64,000 nt of DNA from Prinia subflava (lineage: Eukaryota > Chordata > Aves > Passeriformes > Cisticolidae), in NCBI RefSeq assembly GCF_021018805.1, contig NC_086247.1, forward strand, positions 119,261,094 to 119,325,093, written 5' to 3'. Positions 1-13,640 of the stretch are shown here, piece by piece (position 1 is the stretch's first letter; the number at the start of each line of letters is the position of its first letter). The position numbers were made by a program, and so were the translations under genes. The notes beneath the pieces were generated by a model, which was not told the DNA's origin, made no database searches, and worked only from the letters and a program-made list of their open reading frames with translations.

Positions 1-1543
1 ACCAGGAAGGTCAAAGGCCAGCTACGGCTGAATGAGCCAGCTGGGCAAAGGGAAACAAGAAGGGCTCCTGCAAGCAATGCCAGCAGCAAAAGGAAGTTTG
101 GGGAAAATGTAGGCTCAGAGATTATTGAAGCATAACCACAACATGGAAAAACTTGCTTCCAGACCCCTGCATGGACAACTACAGTTTTAGAAAGTTTGGG
201 CAGTTGACAGTTTCTAAGTAACTGGTTAGGGACACATCAGCAAAATTCAATGCATTTATTCAAACACCTGGGACTGGAGGGGATTTATCCAGGGGTGCCA
301 AAAGAGTTGGTTGATGTGATTGTGTGGCCATTATGTGTGAGAAAATGCACACGATCAGAGTAAGTCCCTAGAGCTGGAAAAAGACTGATATGTCTATTTT
401 AAGAAAAGCAAGAGGGGGGACCAAGTGAACAACAGGTCGGTCAGTCTCATCTCAGTCCTTGTACAGGTAGGAAACATATTCCTGGGAGTTTACTTCAGAT
501 ACATAAAGGACAAGAAGGCAATCAAAAAGACTCAACACAGGCAGACCATGCTTCATCGAGCTGACTGCTTTCTGTAACAAAAATAACCTGCTCTGGGGAT
601 GAGGAGAGAGAGGTGGATACATATATCTCAGCTTATTACATTTTTTGACATTGTGACTCTCCCATACTCACTTGAGACTGAGAAAGTAAGGGCTAGAAGA
701 ACAGATTCCTGGGCCTGGTGAAAACCGGTTGCTTGGGCTGACAGTCCTGAAGGGACTCTACCACTGCTCTGGTAATCAGCAAAGTACTGCAATATCAGTA
801 GCAGCCTGATACTGTTCAGTATCTTCATCACCTACTTGAGTGATAAAACAGACCCCTCAGCAACTTTGTGGACAATCGTAAATTACTTCTTAGCACAATC
901 CCTCCCTAAGAGATTCAGCTGAGAACCCAATGAGGTCCCAATAGTCCTTAAACTGAGGACTGGGACAACAGAAACTTCATCATGTTCAACTACAAGTGTG
1001 AAGTTTGGTTTCTGAGCAGACTAAATCCATACATCACTGAAGCCTGGAAATTGACTGCTTGTGTAGGAGCCCTGCTGAAGTGACCTGGAGGTCAGGGTGC
1101 ACTCCAAATAAATAGGAACCAACAGTGTGCCTTCTTCACAAATAATACAAACACCACACAGAAGGCATGTGACCCACAAGGAAAGGTTAAGGGAGCTGGG
1201 CTTTGTTAGTGTGGCAAAGGGAAGGTCAAGAGGCAATCTAACAGCAGCCTGCAATGGTTTAAAGAGCTTCTGGAGTGCTGACAGACCCAAATTCACTTTG
1301 GTAGTTGCAGGAATACAACAAGTGGTAAACATCACAAACTACAGCTTGGATGCTTCAGATTTGACAAACGTGATTAACAAAATTCCAGGCAGCAGTGGAA
1401 CAGGCTGGGATGGTGCATTGATTCTTGGAGGTTTTCTGGACTAAGCTGGACAAAGACCAGGTTCATCAGAGGTAGTGCTGGAAATGGTTTTGATTCAAGA
1501 CTTCCAAAGGACGCTTACATCCAACTTTTTTATGATTTAATGA
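1..1543 (+). mobile_element. CR1 LINE, degraded, with reverse-transcriptase region and 3' end
   Basis: The plus strand follows the CR1 non-LTR retrotransposon in order. At about 300-360 is the block reading like GAGCTGGYTGATGTGATTG; at about 370-470 the 'ctggaaaaagactg', 'ttaagaaaagcaagaggggga' and 'aggtcggtcagtctcatctcagtcc' motifs of the RT domain; at about 770-880 the region corresponding to the RT catalytic block; at about 1,180-1,215 'ggttaagggagctgggctttgt'; at about 1,395-1,440 'gtggaacaggctgg' and 'cttggaggt'. It ends near 1,530-1,543 with a decayed ATTCTATG-type terminal repeat (tatgatttaatga). All frames are broken by stops and indels, so it is an old dead copy. The left end is cut by the window edge. 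Motif matches are from memory of the consensus. Confidence 0.85.
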
Positions 1544-1591
1544 AAAAAAATTATTTCCCAGCTCACTCACAGAACAGCCCTTCTGCCAGAC

Positions 1592-1720
1592 CATAGAATT
1601 ATAGAATTATTAAGATTAGAAAAACCCACCAAGATCAAGTCCAGCTTGAGATGCCTCTTCCCACAAAAGTACATCGGGTAGGGTTAAACACAGACATGTT
1701 TTCCAGGCTGCATAAATTAA
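1592..1720 (-). mobile_element. CR1 LINE 3' fragment, inverted relative to the neighbouring CR1
   Basis: The plus strand starts with 'catagaattatagaatta', the reverse complement of the CR1 terminal ATTCTATG repeats. It then reads 'agattagaaaaacccaccaagatcaagtccagc', matching the reverse-complemented CR1 tail (GGTTGGAAAAGACC...AAGATCATCGAGTCCAAC). The element is therefore oriented on the minus strand with its 3' end at about 1,592. Similarity fades after about 1,720, so it is strongly 5'-truncated, as most CR1 copies are. Confidence 0.7.
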
Positions 1721-1801
1721 CCAAGCTTGTTTTGGATGGAACAAGGTCAGGAAACATCTTTAATAAGCATATCTGTGGGAAGATCTGAGAAAATAGTTAC
1801 T

Positions 1802-1813
1802 TGTAGCGCTACA
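1802..1813. repeat. Perfect 12-bp palindrome
   Basis: TGTAGCGCTACA is self-complementary and contains a CpG at its centre. It lies just downstream of the CR1 pair. Confidence 0.7.
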
Positions 1814-2367
1814 GCCATGATAAGAAATTGAGGATGGGCTGGAAAAAAAGCTGCAGCATGTTTCAGAGTTGGCAACAGCTGCTGTGTAAGTAGCTGTACA
1901 CTTCTTAACTTCTGCCAGGATTGCTCTCTATACACCAGGAACTCCACATGTTCCTCACCTCCCCACAGTGGCTCTACAAACAGCTGCAAGAAGTTTCATG
2001 TCTTGTCCTCATTTTTTTCTGATTCCCAACCCAACAGGCAGGTCCAGCTCACTGACATATACTACGCTTCTCAAAAAGTGAAACTGATCACATCTGGAAT
2101 TTAAAATTTATTACACTACATCCAAGCAGAAATTCCAACCATGCTGACAATGTCCCAACATCTCAGCCAAAGGTCTCCAATAAAAGCAGTTTAAAAGCTG
2201 ATTAACACAATCCAATTAGCTGATTAGTCAAGATCCAATGCATGAAAGTATGCAGAGAGCAAAGCTAGAAAATGGTGTCATGACAGTGGATAAAGAGGTG
2301 AGGACTGTCAAAACTTTAGCTAATAGCTTCTGATGGTGTGACATTGGCAGAAATAAACCAGTGGCTG

Positions 2368-2404
2368 AAACCCTGGAGTCACAAACCCTGGAGTCAGGAG
2401 TCAC
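2368..2404 (+). repeat. Short tandem repeat, 15-bp unit
   Basis: The unit aaaccctggagtcac occurs at 2,368-2,382 and again at 2,383-2,397 with one difference at the last base. A partial third copy of its tail (gagtcac) follows. It looks like replication slippage. Confidence 0.8.
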
Positions 2405-3522
2405 AAAGAATAAATCACAGACAACACTGATGTTGTGTTTAGTATATTCTTTCCAAAGATGACAAAATCAACACTACCTTTTGTCTGAATATGCCAATGA
2501 AATGATGGGTCAGACTGGTGTGTCATTTATACATATTTAAATCAGGTTAATCTGATCTACTTTCTACCAAACTTTAGATACACCTGTGCATTGAGACACC
2601 TGGACACAAACCCACTAATTACTGGTAGGCTGGCAACCAAACTGGTTTGGTTCCTCTGTCAGGGCTCAGACTGTCCAAATACTATGTCTGGACTGAGTGA
2701 GCACAACAAAATATTTCTAGGGCTTTGTCTCAACCTATCCACCTAGAATTTGTGCATCCAGGTCTCAGCTAATAATTTAGGCTACTTTAATCACCAGTCT
2801 AAAGAGAAGCTTCCAGGTGTGTTTAAATCCTGTGCAAGATGGATGGAATAAAGCCCTCTTTCACTCTCTTCTTCCACCAAGGGAGCTACAGCTCTCCACT
2901 TCTGCCATGGGGAAGAAGCCATTTCGGAACATTCTGACAAGTGGTCCATAAAGGGGGACGTTTTGAGAGGATTTTCATCTCTTCCTCTACAGCACAGAAT
3001 CTGTTTATGCAACTGTGCTGAAAGAGAAGATAGAAGATAAAGACAAGATCAAAATGTTGTTTAACTAAATTTTTCAGCCTCTTGGAAGTGTGATTCTGAA
3101 GCCAAGAATTTATCATCCAAGGTCATGAAGAGATCTTGAACGTGTTCATGCATAAAGGAGATGCCGAACACATATATGCATATGCATGACCTTATCTGTT
3201 GCTTAGAGTAAGGCTGCACTTTCAATTCTCTAAAACTGAAATGGTGTTCCCCATGTGAATTAAGAGAATGTTGATAGAGAAAGACCTCACAGGTTCAGTT
3301 TCAAACTGATTTCAGAGCAGTGAAAAATTTGCCCCTCAGAGTTATAATTTATGTGAAATCACCACTGGAAAATTAATTTCCAGTCCAAATTACAAAATTT
3401 TGCTATATATGTTGCTGTTGCTATGCATCAAACTTCCTATTAACATCAGGACTTCTAAAAAAATGCCAGAGGAACTGAATAAATCTAATGTAAAGAAGAC
3501 TCCCAAACACCTCCACAGCAGC

Positions 3523-3738
3523 TCAGACCCACTATCTGTATTTTATAAATTAGATGTTGGATGTTGTGTATCTCTGCTTGAAAATTATCTGTATCTGTAC
3601 TTATTTCACCTAAGAATTCTTTCAACCCTATCAGGCCCACCATCTGTATTTTATAAATTAGATGTTGGCTGTTGTGTATCTCTGCTTAAAAATTATCTGC
3701 ATCTGTACTTATTACACCTAAGAATTCTTTCAACCATA
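3523..3738 (+). repeat. Two-copy tandem duplication, 108-bp unit
   Basis: The unit at 3,523-3,630 repeats at 3,631-3,738 with an exact 108-base offset and a handful of substitutions. Both copies carry 'atctgtattttataaatta', 'gatgttgg' and 'aagaattctttcaacc'. The unit length is a multiple of three, so an open frame at 3,400-3,831 (143 codons) reads through both copies in phase and encodes two near-identical 36-residue blocks starting SVFYKLDVGCC. I do not recognise the peptide. Inside an intron, the open frame may simply reflect a recent duplication that has not gained stops. Confidence 0.9.
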
Positions 3739-4975
3739 TTTAAAACAAAGGTAGGAAATGGGAACAGAATTGTAAATATTAAAATTATTTCTTTTGACAG
3801 AGAGACAGGAAATCACTGTTTTAGTTTCTAAATCCTGAGTTTAAGGAGTTGCCTTCATGAGGAACATTCACTCATTTTTTAGTGGGCACATGCTTCAACA
3901 AAGAAAATGGAAAAGGGTGAGAGTAAACGGCAATTAGCAACACCGTTTGATATCAGAATATGTTTTTTCCTCAAATTACAGTGACCATTAAGTTTTATTT
4001 TTTCCTCTTATGTGCTACTGATTTGCTGATGATGGTCTCCTCTCCATTCCCAGATCTGCAGAGGGTCAGGCTACTCTCACACAGATGGCTCGAGAACCTG
4101 GCACTGTCACACAACCCATAAGAACCCATAAAGTCATTATCAAATATTGGCCTTTCCCCAGACTGCGTGCTTGGGGCTGGATTTGTGGCACAGTTTTCAT
4201 TTTATTTTCTAAGAGGAAAGCTCCAGTGAAATAAAATTCACCTCCTTGTAGCTTATTCTACAGGCCAGAGAGGAAAATAAAAGGAAATGCGTAATTCTCC
4301 TAGAAAGCCATTCAGCACTCAAAGCCCTGATAATGATAGGGAAGGAAATAGAAGATTATTCTAATTCATGACCCAGAGTTAGGTCTAAATGACTAGGATG
4401 GCAAAAATAAGAAAAATCACAAGCTGCTTCACTTGACATGTAACATAATACATCTTTGGAGCAAGAAAAAATACAGAAAATAAAAATCTAGAGCACTGCA
4501 CTTCATTTTGGAATCAAATACCATGTATTACTGACAGTTTTCTTCTTCCAGACCCATCTAACATTTCTTGCTATATCCTTCCTATTAAATATAGCAGTTT
4601 TTTAGTCCTTTTTGTAGAGATCTGTGTGCAGAGGGCAGAGGTCATGACGCAGAGTAGGTACCATTAGAAGTCTGACAAGGTACAAAACGTGTAAGACCAT
4701 GAATTGCTCCTGCAACTGGTATTTGCAGATCTGAGTATGGTTAAAATTGAGGGTATTTAGCACTTACCAAAACTAAAGCTGAACACAAAAACATAGCACA
4801 GCATTTAATTACAGCACTCAGATCCTTCTGGGGAGGGTGCTAATGATCAGGTATTTTCTAATTCAAGCTAACCCCCCTCCCAGGAGGCATCAGCTGTACT
4901 CCCCCAACTGACCTCTCCCTGCAGCTAATTTTAAAGAAATGAAAAGGCCTTATACCTAAGAAAGAAAAGTCCTCA

Positions 4976-5000
4976 TAACAATAACAACAACAACAAGAAA
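4976..5000 (+). repeat. CAA-type simple repeat
   Basis: An interrupted (CAA)n run, 'caataacaacaacaacaag', sits in AT-rich intron sequence. Confidence 0.75.
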
Positions 5001-8000
5001 TTGTATTTTAAAAAAATCACTATGGCTGCTGCACTGCTACCGAAGCATCTTCCTCATTCCTAAAATTAGTGCAGCAAATGTTACACCTCAAATTCCTATA
5101 ATCTTTCCTGAAAGCCTCCTTCAGAAAAAAATGAATTCAGAATAAAGACTGACATTTAAAAAACTCTTGGAATCGCTCTAGCAATAATCAGTATTATTTC
5201 TGTAGCCATTTAACCCTAAAATACCATTTGAAACATTTTTGTCTAACTCTTTGGAAAAGCCCATCTTCCTCCTGCTTTCTCTTCTCCAATCCTGAGATAA
5301 TTCTAAAGACATAAAATTTTTAAAAAATAGTATCACACACTTTGCTCTGCATCTACACGGCAACTGCCATTCATTCAACTTAAGAAAAGCAAATAATTAT
5401 TGTGACTTGCAAATAAAACTGTATTTTAACCCTTCCTCTCTTGGATTTTCAGTGCTGTTTGCCTACCACCCTTTCCAGTGTGCACGAATTAGTAATGCTG
5501 CTTTACAAATACAAGCACTATGAGATGGTAAGAGCTTTACAAACATAAAATGCAAGACTGAGAAAAGTTTGTGACTTATTCTCATCATGAGTTTAACCAT
5601 TGCATTACTTGAGCACTCAAACAGGCCAGTGTGTAGAACTGGCACTGTAACTCTAATTGCATATAGGCTTCTTGTGGATAAGTTGCTACATTGCTGTCTT
5701 CAGTGAAAGTGATCTGGTCATTTTATTAAGTTTCATAGGACACTAGGCCTGAGACCATGTAATGTCCCATATATCACATCCTTATTTTTCATACTATTTT
5801 ATGGAAATGCACCTTTTTGAGAAGTGTTTGGTTTTGACTGGAAGAAACCAAGGGATAGACACTGCACCATCTCCTTGCTCATTCATTGTTTCTCACATTT
5901 AATCGAGTAACTAATTTCTACTTTGACTTTATCTTGTTTCTTTTATGACTATGACTCATTTTCCACTGAATTAAAAGGGCCTTTAGCATTCCATATCTCC
6001 TCTGTGGAGGAATTTGTACTCTGTAATCTAGCTCTCCCTTGAATTCCTTTATGACAAAATAAGCCTGATGTCTTTTTTACATTTATTGTATAAGACTCAT
6101 TCATTACTCAGACCCTATCTCTGGCGTTTCTCTTGTTTGCTGTTACCTTTTACAACTTCCTTTTTGGAGGAGATGAGGCCTGACTCAGTCCTCTAGAACC
6201 AGCTGTACCAGTGACATGCATACTGGATGTCATTGGTCTGTTCCTGATAGTTGCTGCCCTACTTCCATGTTCCCAAAGTTTATAAGCTCATTTTATAAAA
6301 GCCTCTCTCGAGTTGTGTTTTTACTATCAGTCTCCAAAAAAACACCCATTTGTTGGGACACTGTAGCCCCATTCTGACACAGTCAATCAGAGATCACCCT
6401 TTAAAGCAGGAATTACTTCAGAGGTTTTTTGGGGTTGGTTCAGATAAGCATAGGGTTCTGCACAACTGCCTTGTCCTCATTATATACATGCACTAAAGAC
6501 ATCAGCAGCAATTTTCTGTACTTCAAGATTATTGATGAAAGCTTCATTCCTCTACAACCCAAAGAGCCACGAACCAAATTCAGTCTTTATTCCTCAAAAG
6601 TACTTTCTGGTAAATGTCATATTATTTTTCAAATCTATTCAGATCACCACACTATCATCTGTTTCACATTGAACTTACACTGAAAAAATCTGCAGAAAAT
6701 CAGCAAGGAAGCACAAGTAGGGCCAATCCTGTTTCATTCCAGCTCTTTTCACCACTCAGGCATTTTCAAAAGCCACAAAAAAAAGCAGAGCTCATCAACA
6801 CTCACCAAGTGATTCAGCTGTCACAGAACATAAAGCAAAACCAAGGAGAAAGAGAAATGCAACTGTGGTGTACTGAAACAACAGCAAGAACTGCCAGTGC
6901 CACAACTTTCACGATAGATTAACTGTGAAATTTTACTGCAGCTAAAAGCACGTTGTGTGGGAAGACTGTCCAGATTCATCTTAGTATCCTGTAACCTTGC
7001 AAATGAACATTTTTCAAATCCTTATGGTCACAAAACCACACAGAGTGCAACACTCATATTATCCAACACAGGCATATTAAAAAACCACTTTTCTAATCCA
7101 TTATGTAGCATTGCAAAGAAGTTACCAAAGAAGTGGCAAAACTTAGAAGCCCATCAAAAAATGGAAAAAAATCAAAACATGACTGATAGAAAGAATAAAT
7201 TTTACTTTACTCCTTAGCTGGTAAGAGTTAACTAGGAGTTAGTCTAGGGCTTCTCTGCATCTTAAGCTTCTGACAAGCCAATAAAATTTTAGACTTCAAA
7301 CATCTTAAGCTTTTCTTTCCCATCTAAGTAGAGTCTTAAGGCTACAAGTGTTTTAGGTGTCTTAAGGCTCACATTGTACCAGCTGCATTCTCAAAAGCAA
7401 GGGTTAAAATTTACAACTTACGAATGTGGGGAAGGCCACAGAAAGGATTTAAGAGTTTGGTTTGTTAAATTTAAGAGCAAAGCGTAACTGCATAGCTGGC
7501 AGCCAAGAGAGCATGAGAGGAGGAGGAAATAGGACAGGGAAGAGAGCATAGGATACTGCTTTGAGGCCAGGGAGCACTGAAGGCCAAAGACACTTCACCT
7601 GCAGATAACTGGGGAGAAGCACAAGGTGAGGAGGTTAATGTTACAAACCCACAGCAAACCAGGTTTCATTGCAGTTCTGCTCACGGAAGAACTTGTTCTC
7701 GATCATGATGATTGCACAATTGAGGAAGTATTGCATTCACCCTCTCTGGTGCCAGGCATAACTGTACATCTAGCCAAAGACTCCATTCATTGTCCCTTTA
7801 TTCCTGCAATTGTGAATCATCTCCGCCTTTGCATATTCATGCCTAAGCCTGCAATTAACCTGCCAGCCATCTTACTCACAGGTAGGAATTGCCAGGTTCC
7901 TTTCTAACTATTTATTCATTTTTGTTTGGGCAATGAAGATAGGGCAAATACATATAAATTTACATGGTATTCTATATACTCTCTAGCCTATACCTGATTA

Positions 8001-9227
8001 TTAAGAGCAAATGATCTTATCACACTCAGATACAATGCTAACATCCTATGAGAGAACAGCATATCTGAATCAGATACTAAAATACATTTAAGACTGTCTT
8101 AAACTTTGGAACCAAATAAAAGGAAAAACAACATGCAAATCTTTTACCAAATAGTCTGTGTTATAAAGAATGAGTGTTTACTAAGCAAAATACATGTAAA
8201 TACCTGTGTTTAAGTATCAAATATTAAAAAGGAGGTTTTCTGCAAGTTCTGTGTTCCTATCAGCATCGACACGATGCCAACTACTCATATTTCTCAAATA
8301 CTAAGAATTTGGCAGTGCAAATTTGAGATTAGCTGGGGCATTGACCCTGTTTTCGAGAGATTCTGAGTTCTAACTTTTCATCTTTAGAAACTTTCAGCCA
8401 GGTGTTCTTGGAGTACAAAGGTGTTCACCTAAAATTTGGATAGACTAATTAATCATCAGTGGCTGAAGTCACTGCTTTATGTCACATTTTCATCTCCTTT
8501 TTGTGAAGTGAAAACCTCCAAGTATCTGTTCAGTGCTCTAGCACTGAGGTTCTCTGTTGCATGCCCGTGGCCCCAAAAGCTTAATTGCTTAGTTATTCTG
8601 AATACTCCTGCAACAGAGTCCCTGCAGGCCTGCCAACTGCCTCACCTGGGATGCTCCATACCACCAAAGTATACTTACAGGCTTCAAAATGTATTCTCTG
8701 TTTGGCTTTGATTCTCCTCAACCTTGCATTTCAGTCATTTTGAATTACTGGGGACACTGTCTTGCAGTGAGGTGATTTGAAAGGTACAGCTAAGGTAACA
8801 CCAAGCTTTCACACTATCAATGAACATTTTGACTACAACCCCAACAACATTTTCATGAATCTTACTGCTACATGGAGCTGAAAGAACCTGAATGCCTGTG
8901 TTATATGCAGACTAACACTATGATGTGCAGACTGAAAACAAAGAACAGCTTCAAACAACCACACTGCTGGAGGTAAAAAAGGCAGAGGGAGGCTCCTCTT
9001 GCACCAAAGCAGCTTTGAAGCTAGCAGCATTAATGGCAGGTCTAGACAAGCATCAAGCCCATAAAGTAAATAAAAAACATGTAGGTAAAATTTGGGATTA
9101 TCAGCCTTACAGTGTCTCTTAAAACAATTATTTCATTGTTGATACACTTTCTCCATTGCTTTTGGAATCACGCCTCCTATTAAAAATTCTCATGTGTAAC
9201 ATAAGCAAAAAAATATAGGAAGTGTTT

Positions 9228-9257
9228 TATATATATATATAAATATATATATATATA
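9228..9257. repeat. (TA)n microsatellite
   Basis: Alternating TA tract with one interruption (tatataaatatata). It is self-complementary and likely length-polymorphic. Confidence 0.9.
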
Positions 9258-12200
9258 GCAATTAATAGTTCTGGGTTGGTTATTTCACAACACTTTACAC
9301 ATCTGATTTCTTAAAGTCATCTAGTCATGTTTTGCTTCCTTATAATAGACATTAGAACAAATTATAGACTTATAAGTAAGTGATAGTTGGGACATGTTAT
9401 TGAAGTCAATCTATTACTAAAAGTGTTGTCCTGACTGCACTGCAAAGAGGGTGGGAAACAAAAACTTCACCTCTCCAGTTAACACCATATGAAGGGGTAA
9501 AACAGAACTAGAATGACCTAGTTTCAGCGTATTATTATAATATAGATTACACAGATTTTAAATTTTAAACCACGAATGAAGCATTTATTTCCATGTCTCA
9601 TGTCCAATAAAGAAAATGACTTAGTACTTGGGGATTTGTCATGATCTTGGCATCTTGTGCAAGAGACCCATGGTAGTTATCCTGTTGTGGCTTCTCATAC
9701 TACCCAAAAGTAGTAAGGAGGTCCATCAGTAAATCACCCCTGAGCACAGGATGAAGCCATGCCAAACTGAGTTAGGTTCTCAGCTAGGTTATTGAATCTG
9801 GAATGCTTGATTAAGCTGAGGCTTCTGCTCAGAGATGGGAAACCACTGATTTCTTTCTAGTCAATTTTTAAGTGCAACAGTATATATGAAATATATTTTA
9901 AGCAGCTTGTACAGTATGAAAATGCAATGAATTCCAAATTATTTTTAAAAAGTTCAAAAATGTCATTTTAAGCTTGCATTAACAGCCTCTCCTTGATTAA
10001 AATTTTGTTAATATTGAAGTTGATTATACCAGGCTCATTCCTTAAGGCATTTGCCTGAACTTATGGAACAAATACATTTAACATAAAAATCACTCTCCAT
10101 AGCATGCAAATGTATGTTACTGTATAAAACATTCAGGTCTTCTTTCATTAAAATGAAGATAGAGTCTAACACACCCAGTTCTAACAGGTTGTCTAAAGAC
10201 AACGTTCAGAAAGGACCTTTCTGTTTTGAAATGCAACACACCTTGTCTTTGAAACTGTGTGCTTTATAGCTTTTGCCATTTCCCAGTGCTACCCACTACT
10301 CTGTCAATTATGTTCAAAAAGCTGGAGGCACATTCTGTTTCTTCCCTTGCCCAAGCTGTGTTCATACAGTGCTACTTCTCCACATCTCTAGGGTTGTCTC
10401 CTAGAATATGACAAAAATTGTTCCTCAAATCCCACCAGCCCGTCTGGATTGCTGATCCATTCAAAAAAGAGTCAGCAATGTTGTCTGTAGGTCTAGTCAG
10501 ATCATATGAAGGAAGGCTGCATAAACATAATCACTTCTGAAGTGCCCTGAGGTCTCCAATGCTCTGGATGGACAATCCTAACAACTTCTCTTGGACCTCT
10601 GTCCTCTAGCAATATTTAAATTTGCTATGGGATAAATGTTCTCAGAAATCACTCTATTTTTTCATACATGAAGTTACCTAGTTACATCAGCCCCAACTAA
10701 CATCCTTCCCAAGAGCAGATTTGCCAAGAAATACTAAGTCCAAAACCTAAATACCATCCATGTGAACTAGACAGCTTGCCTTAGCCAGCAGCTCGCTCAT
10801 TCTAATTCTGAGGATGCCAATGATGACTGCAGCTTTCCACAGACCATCGTTTTCTCTCAGTGGAAATCTGATCCAATGTTTTATGTACTTGGTCTGTAAA
10901 AAGATCTGTGTAAAATGGTTCTGATGTATATTCCTTGCACTCCCAAACCTCCCACTGCCACTTGCAGTCACTCCTGGAGTACAGGCAACACAGAAGCAGT
11001 ATCTAAACAGCATCTCAACACACAAAGTCGTATTTTCTATGGGGAAATAATGCACAGCTTGTGCACGTGAGGAGAAATCTCAAAATATTCCTTGGTTTCA
11101 GTCTCATTTTTGAAAAGCTTGAAGCATTTGGTAAATAATCTCTTTCCTCAGCTGCAGAATTATGATTCTGAAGCCACACTGTACTGTTCATTCCCTGCTG
11201 GCTTTGCTGAGCAGAAGGCAAATGGGAACCAGAAACTGCATAAAAAGCATATTTAAAAATGGTGTTTTAATATCTTCAAGCTTGACCATCACTTCTGCCA
11301 ACAGAAGTATTCTGTACTATACAGGACATAGACTGCATAAGATTTTCTGTGGCAAATGGCAGCTTGTGGGATGAGGTTCCCAGTCTCAGCTCGAATATTA
11401 TAGGCAGTATGGCAATAAAACATCAGACTATAAACATGGCTAGTCAAGAAAAGAGACATGCATCTAAAAATATTTATAAACAAAGCTAGAATACCACACC
11501 TTCCAAGCTCTGTTTTTCTGTGAAGCATTTAATCATTACCCATTTAGAAAACAGGATATGAACAGTTTGAGAGGGGAGTGAAAGCGTGCGGGGCTGCACA
11601 CGATCATTTCCTGTCGGGCTTCACCAGCTACTTCTGTGACCCGTGCTAATGAACAATCAGAGATAGGAAATGCCTTTCTGAAGTGTTCCACTACAGAGAA
11701 TTCAAGGCAGACTTTTAATAACAAAACACACAGCAAAGGTACTTATCCTGGATTCCAATATTTTGTGATGGCCCCCAATATCACTAAAAATTTATGCTTT
11801 TCTTCTACATGAGATTTCTAGTTTTATAGAATTTTTATACTTGTAGAAGTTTTCATAAAAATTGTGAATTTTGAACACTTGGCTTCTCCAGATGTAGAGA
11901 AGATTTTCATCTGATAATTAAATTTCAGTAAACTGAATATGTTTCTGATGATTCTTGTCATTATGGTGGATTTTCCCTTCAGAATTTAATCTGTAATTTG
12001 GATTGGACGATTAGTACTGTATATACTATCACTACTATATTGTAGTAATAGCTCATACAGTAGTAATTGTCCAATGCAAGTAAGAGACATATACATGGGG
12101 CACACATTCTAACCCATGCTTTCAAATTTGATTTGAAAGCTTTCTCTTTTTTTACAAAGAAAGAAAAAGCAAACATCCCAGGAAGTGCCAAGGTACTCCA

Positions 12201-13559
12201 TGTAGCTTTTTTTTCTCTTGGATAAGATGCTATTTTCTTTTTTATTTTTTAGTTTCTTTTTCAATTCCATCTGTGTTATAAGAAACTTCAGAACATAAAC
12301 CAAAACACTAGCATTTTTTTTATCAATAATCTTGCAAAACAAAGATGACTAATGTCTGAAAGGCGTAATTTCCCAGTTATTCCTTTCACTGCAGTCAAGT
12401 GCTACTTTCAAAATCTGTCACGAAATTCTACCAGTGCTGTGTGGGTCAATGCACTAAAGAAACCCAAAGAGGTAATTCAGCCATTTACTCTGACTCAATC
12501 TGGTGCCCTCTGATATTGCCACTTCAACCCCAGCCTTTAAGATTTTGCATAGTATACAGCCATGAGTGCTCCAACAGCTGCTCATGTGAACAATACAATT
12601 AGTGGATTTGCATATTACAAATATTGTTTTTCCAGAATAACTCCTCTTGTCTTCCTGACAATGAACAATGAACTCTATCCCACATTACTGAGTAGTCACC
12701 CTCATTCATTAACTTTTGTTATGCATGAGAGTAGGGCCATTGCAAACTCTTTCTTGCAGCATGTTCCCTAAAAAATCAGAACTGGGCACAAGGAGACACA
12801 TAAAACTTTCAGCTAAAGTACTTGTAGATTTTACAGGCAAAAAAAGATGCTGAAGACCTCTTTACAGAAAAATCCAGGATGGGCTTGGTATGCTTTGAAA
12901 ATACACATCAGCTTCCTACCTATGATAAGTTTCTTCTATCAATTCATTTACTCTTTTCTGTTACTATCCAAGTGTTCAAAATTTCCCTTCTTGCCCACCT
13001 ATTTTCTCCCTTTTCTATACTCTCCCTATTGGCCTTTTCTTCTTTAAATAGTTATATCATTCACGAGTAATTTTTTTCATTTTCCTAATGTTCAAACTCA
13101 TATGTTCATCTTTCACCTTTCCATACCCCTAGGTCTGGACCAACTTTTTCCTTTAAATTCCCTTGAGAGCTGGTGAGTATATTGGCTCAATGCTGCTGCT
13201 GGAAAGAAGCTAAGAGAAATTAAGTAGCAAAATTACCTAAGTTTGAGTATTCCCAAAAATGTTGTGCTTCTTAAGATCCAAGTAATGCAAAGGTAAATGC
13301 ACAAGTTCCTAAGCTGCATAAACAGCAGGAAGAATGTATGAACATTAACATATAAAACAGGCATCCATGAACTGCTAGAGTTTACAGTATAACCTGAAAT
13401 TACAATCAGAAGAATGAAAAAGACCTGGGACATGATGAAAAACTGCACAAAATTCAGTGAATTTCACCTGGAAAGTGGGCCATAGCTCCGTAACTTTTCT
13501 GCACCCTCAGTGTTTCTTCTGCTCAATTAATTACATTCCCAACTCCAAATTTTGGCTAA

Positions 13560-13640
13560 CGCATTTGCATACTCTTTGTACTTCAAAGGCTGACTTGCTT
13601 ATTAGCATAGCCTAGTTCCTGTTCCTTGTATAAATAACTG
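13560..13640 (+). promoter_or_regulatory. Octamer plus TATA-like module in intron 1
   Basis: ATTTGCAT (reverse octamer) at about 13,562-13,569 is followed about 60 bases later by TATAAATAA at about 13,629-13,637, at promoter-like spacing. This could be a decayed LTR promoter or an intronic promoter. I could not find matching TG...CA termini, target-site duplication or internal retroviral sequence, so no element is called. Confidence 0.2.

Larger units (their letters stand above)
1721..9227. other. Intronic sequence without recognised genes
   Basis: Apart from the repeats listed, this stretch is unremarkable AT-rich DNA. 'tcttaag' recurs four times within about 7,260-7,370, perhaps an old local duplication. 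The longest plus-strand frames here (102 codons at 6,614; 93 codons at 7,626) show no domain, homology or splice context that I can support. Confidence 0.7.
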
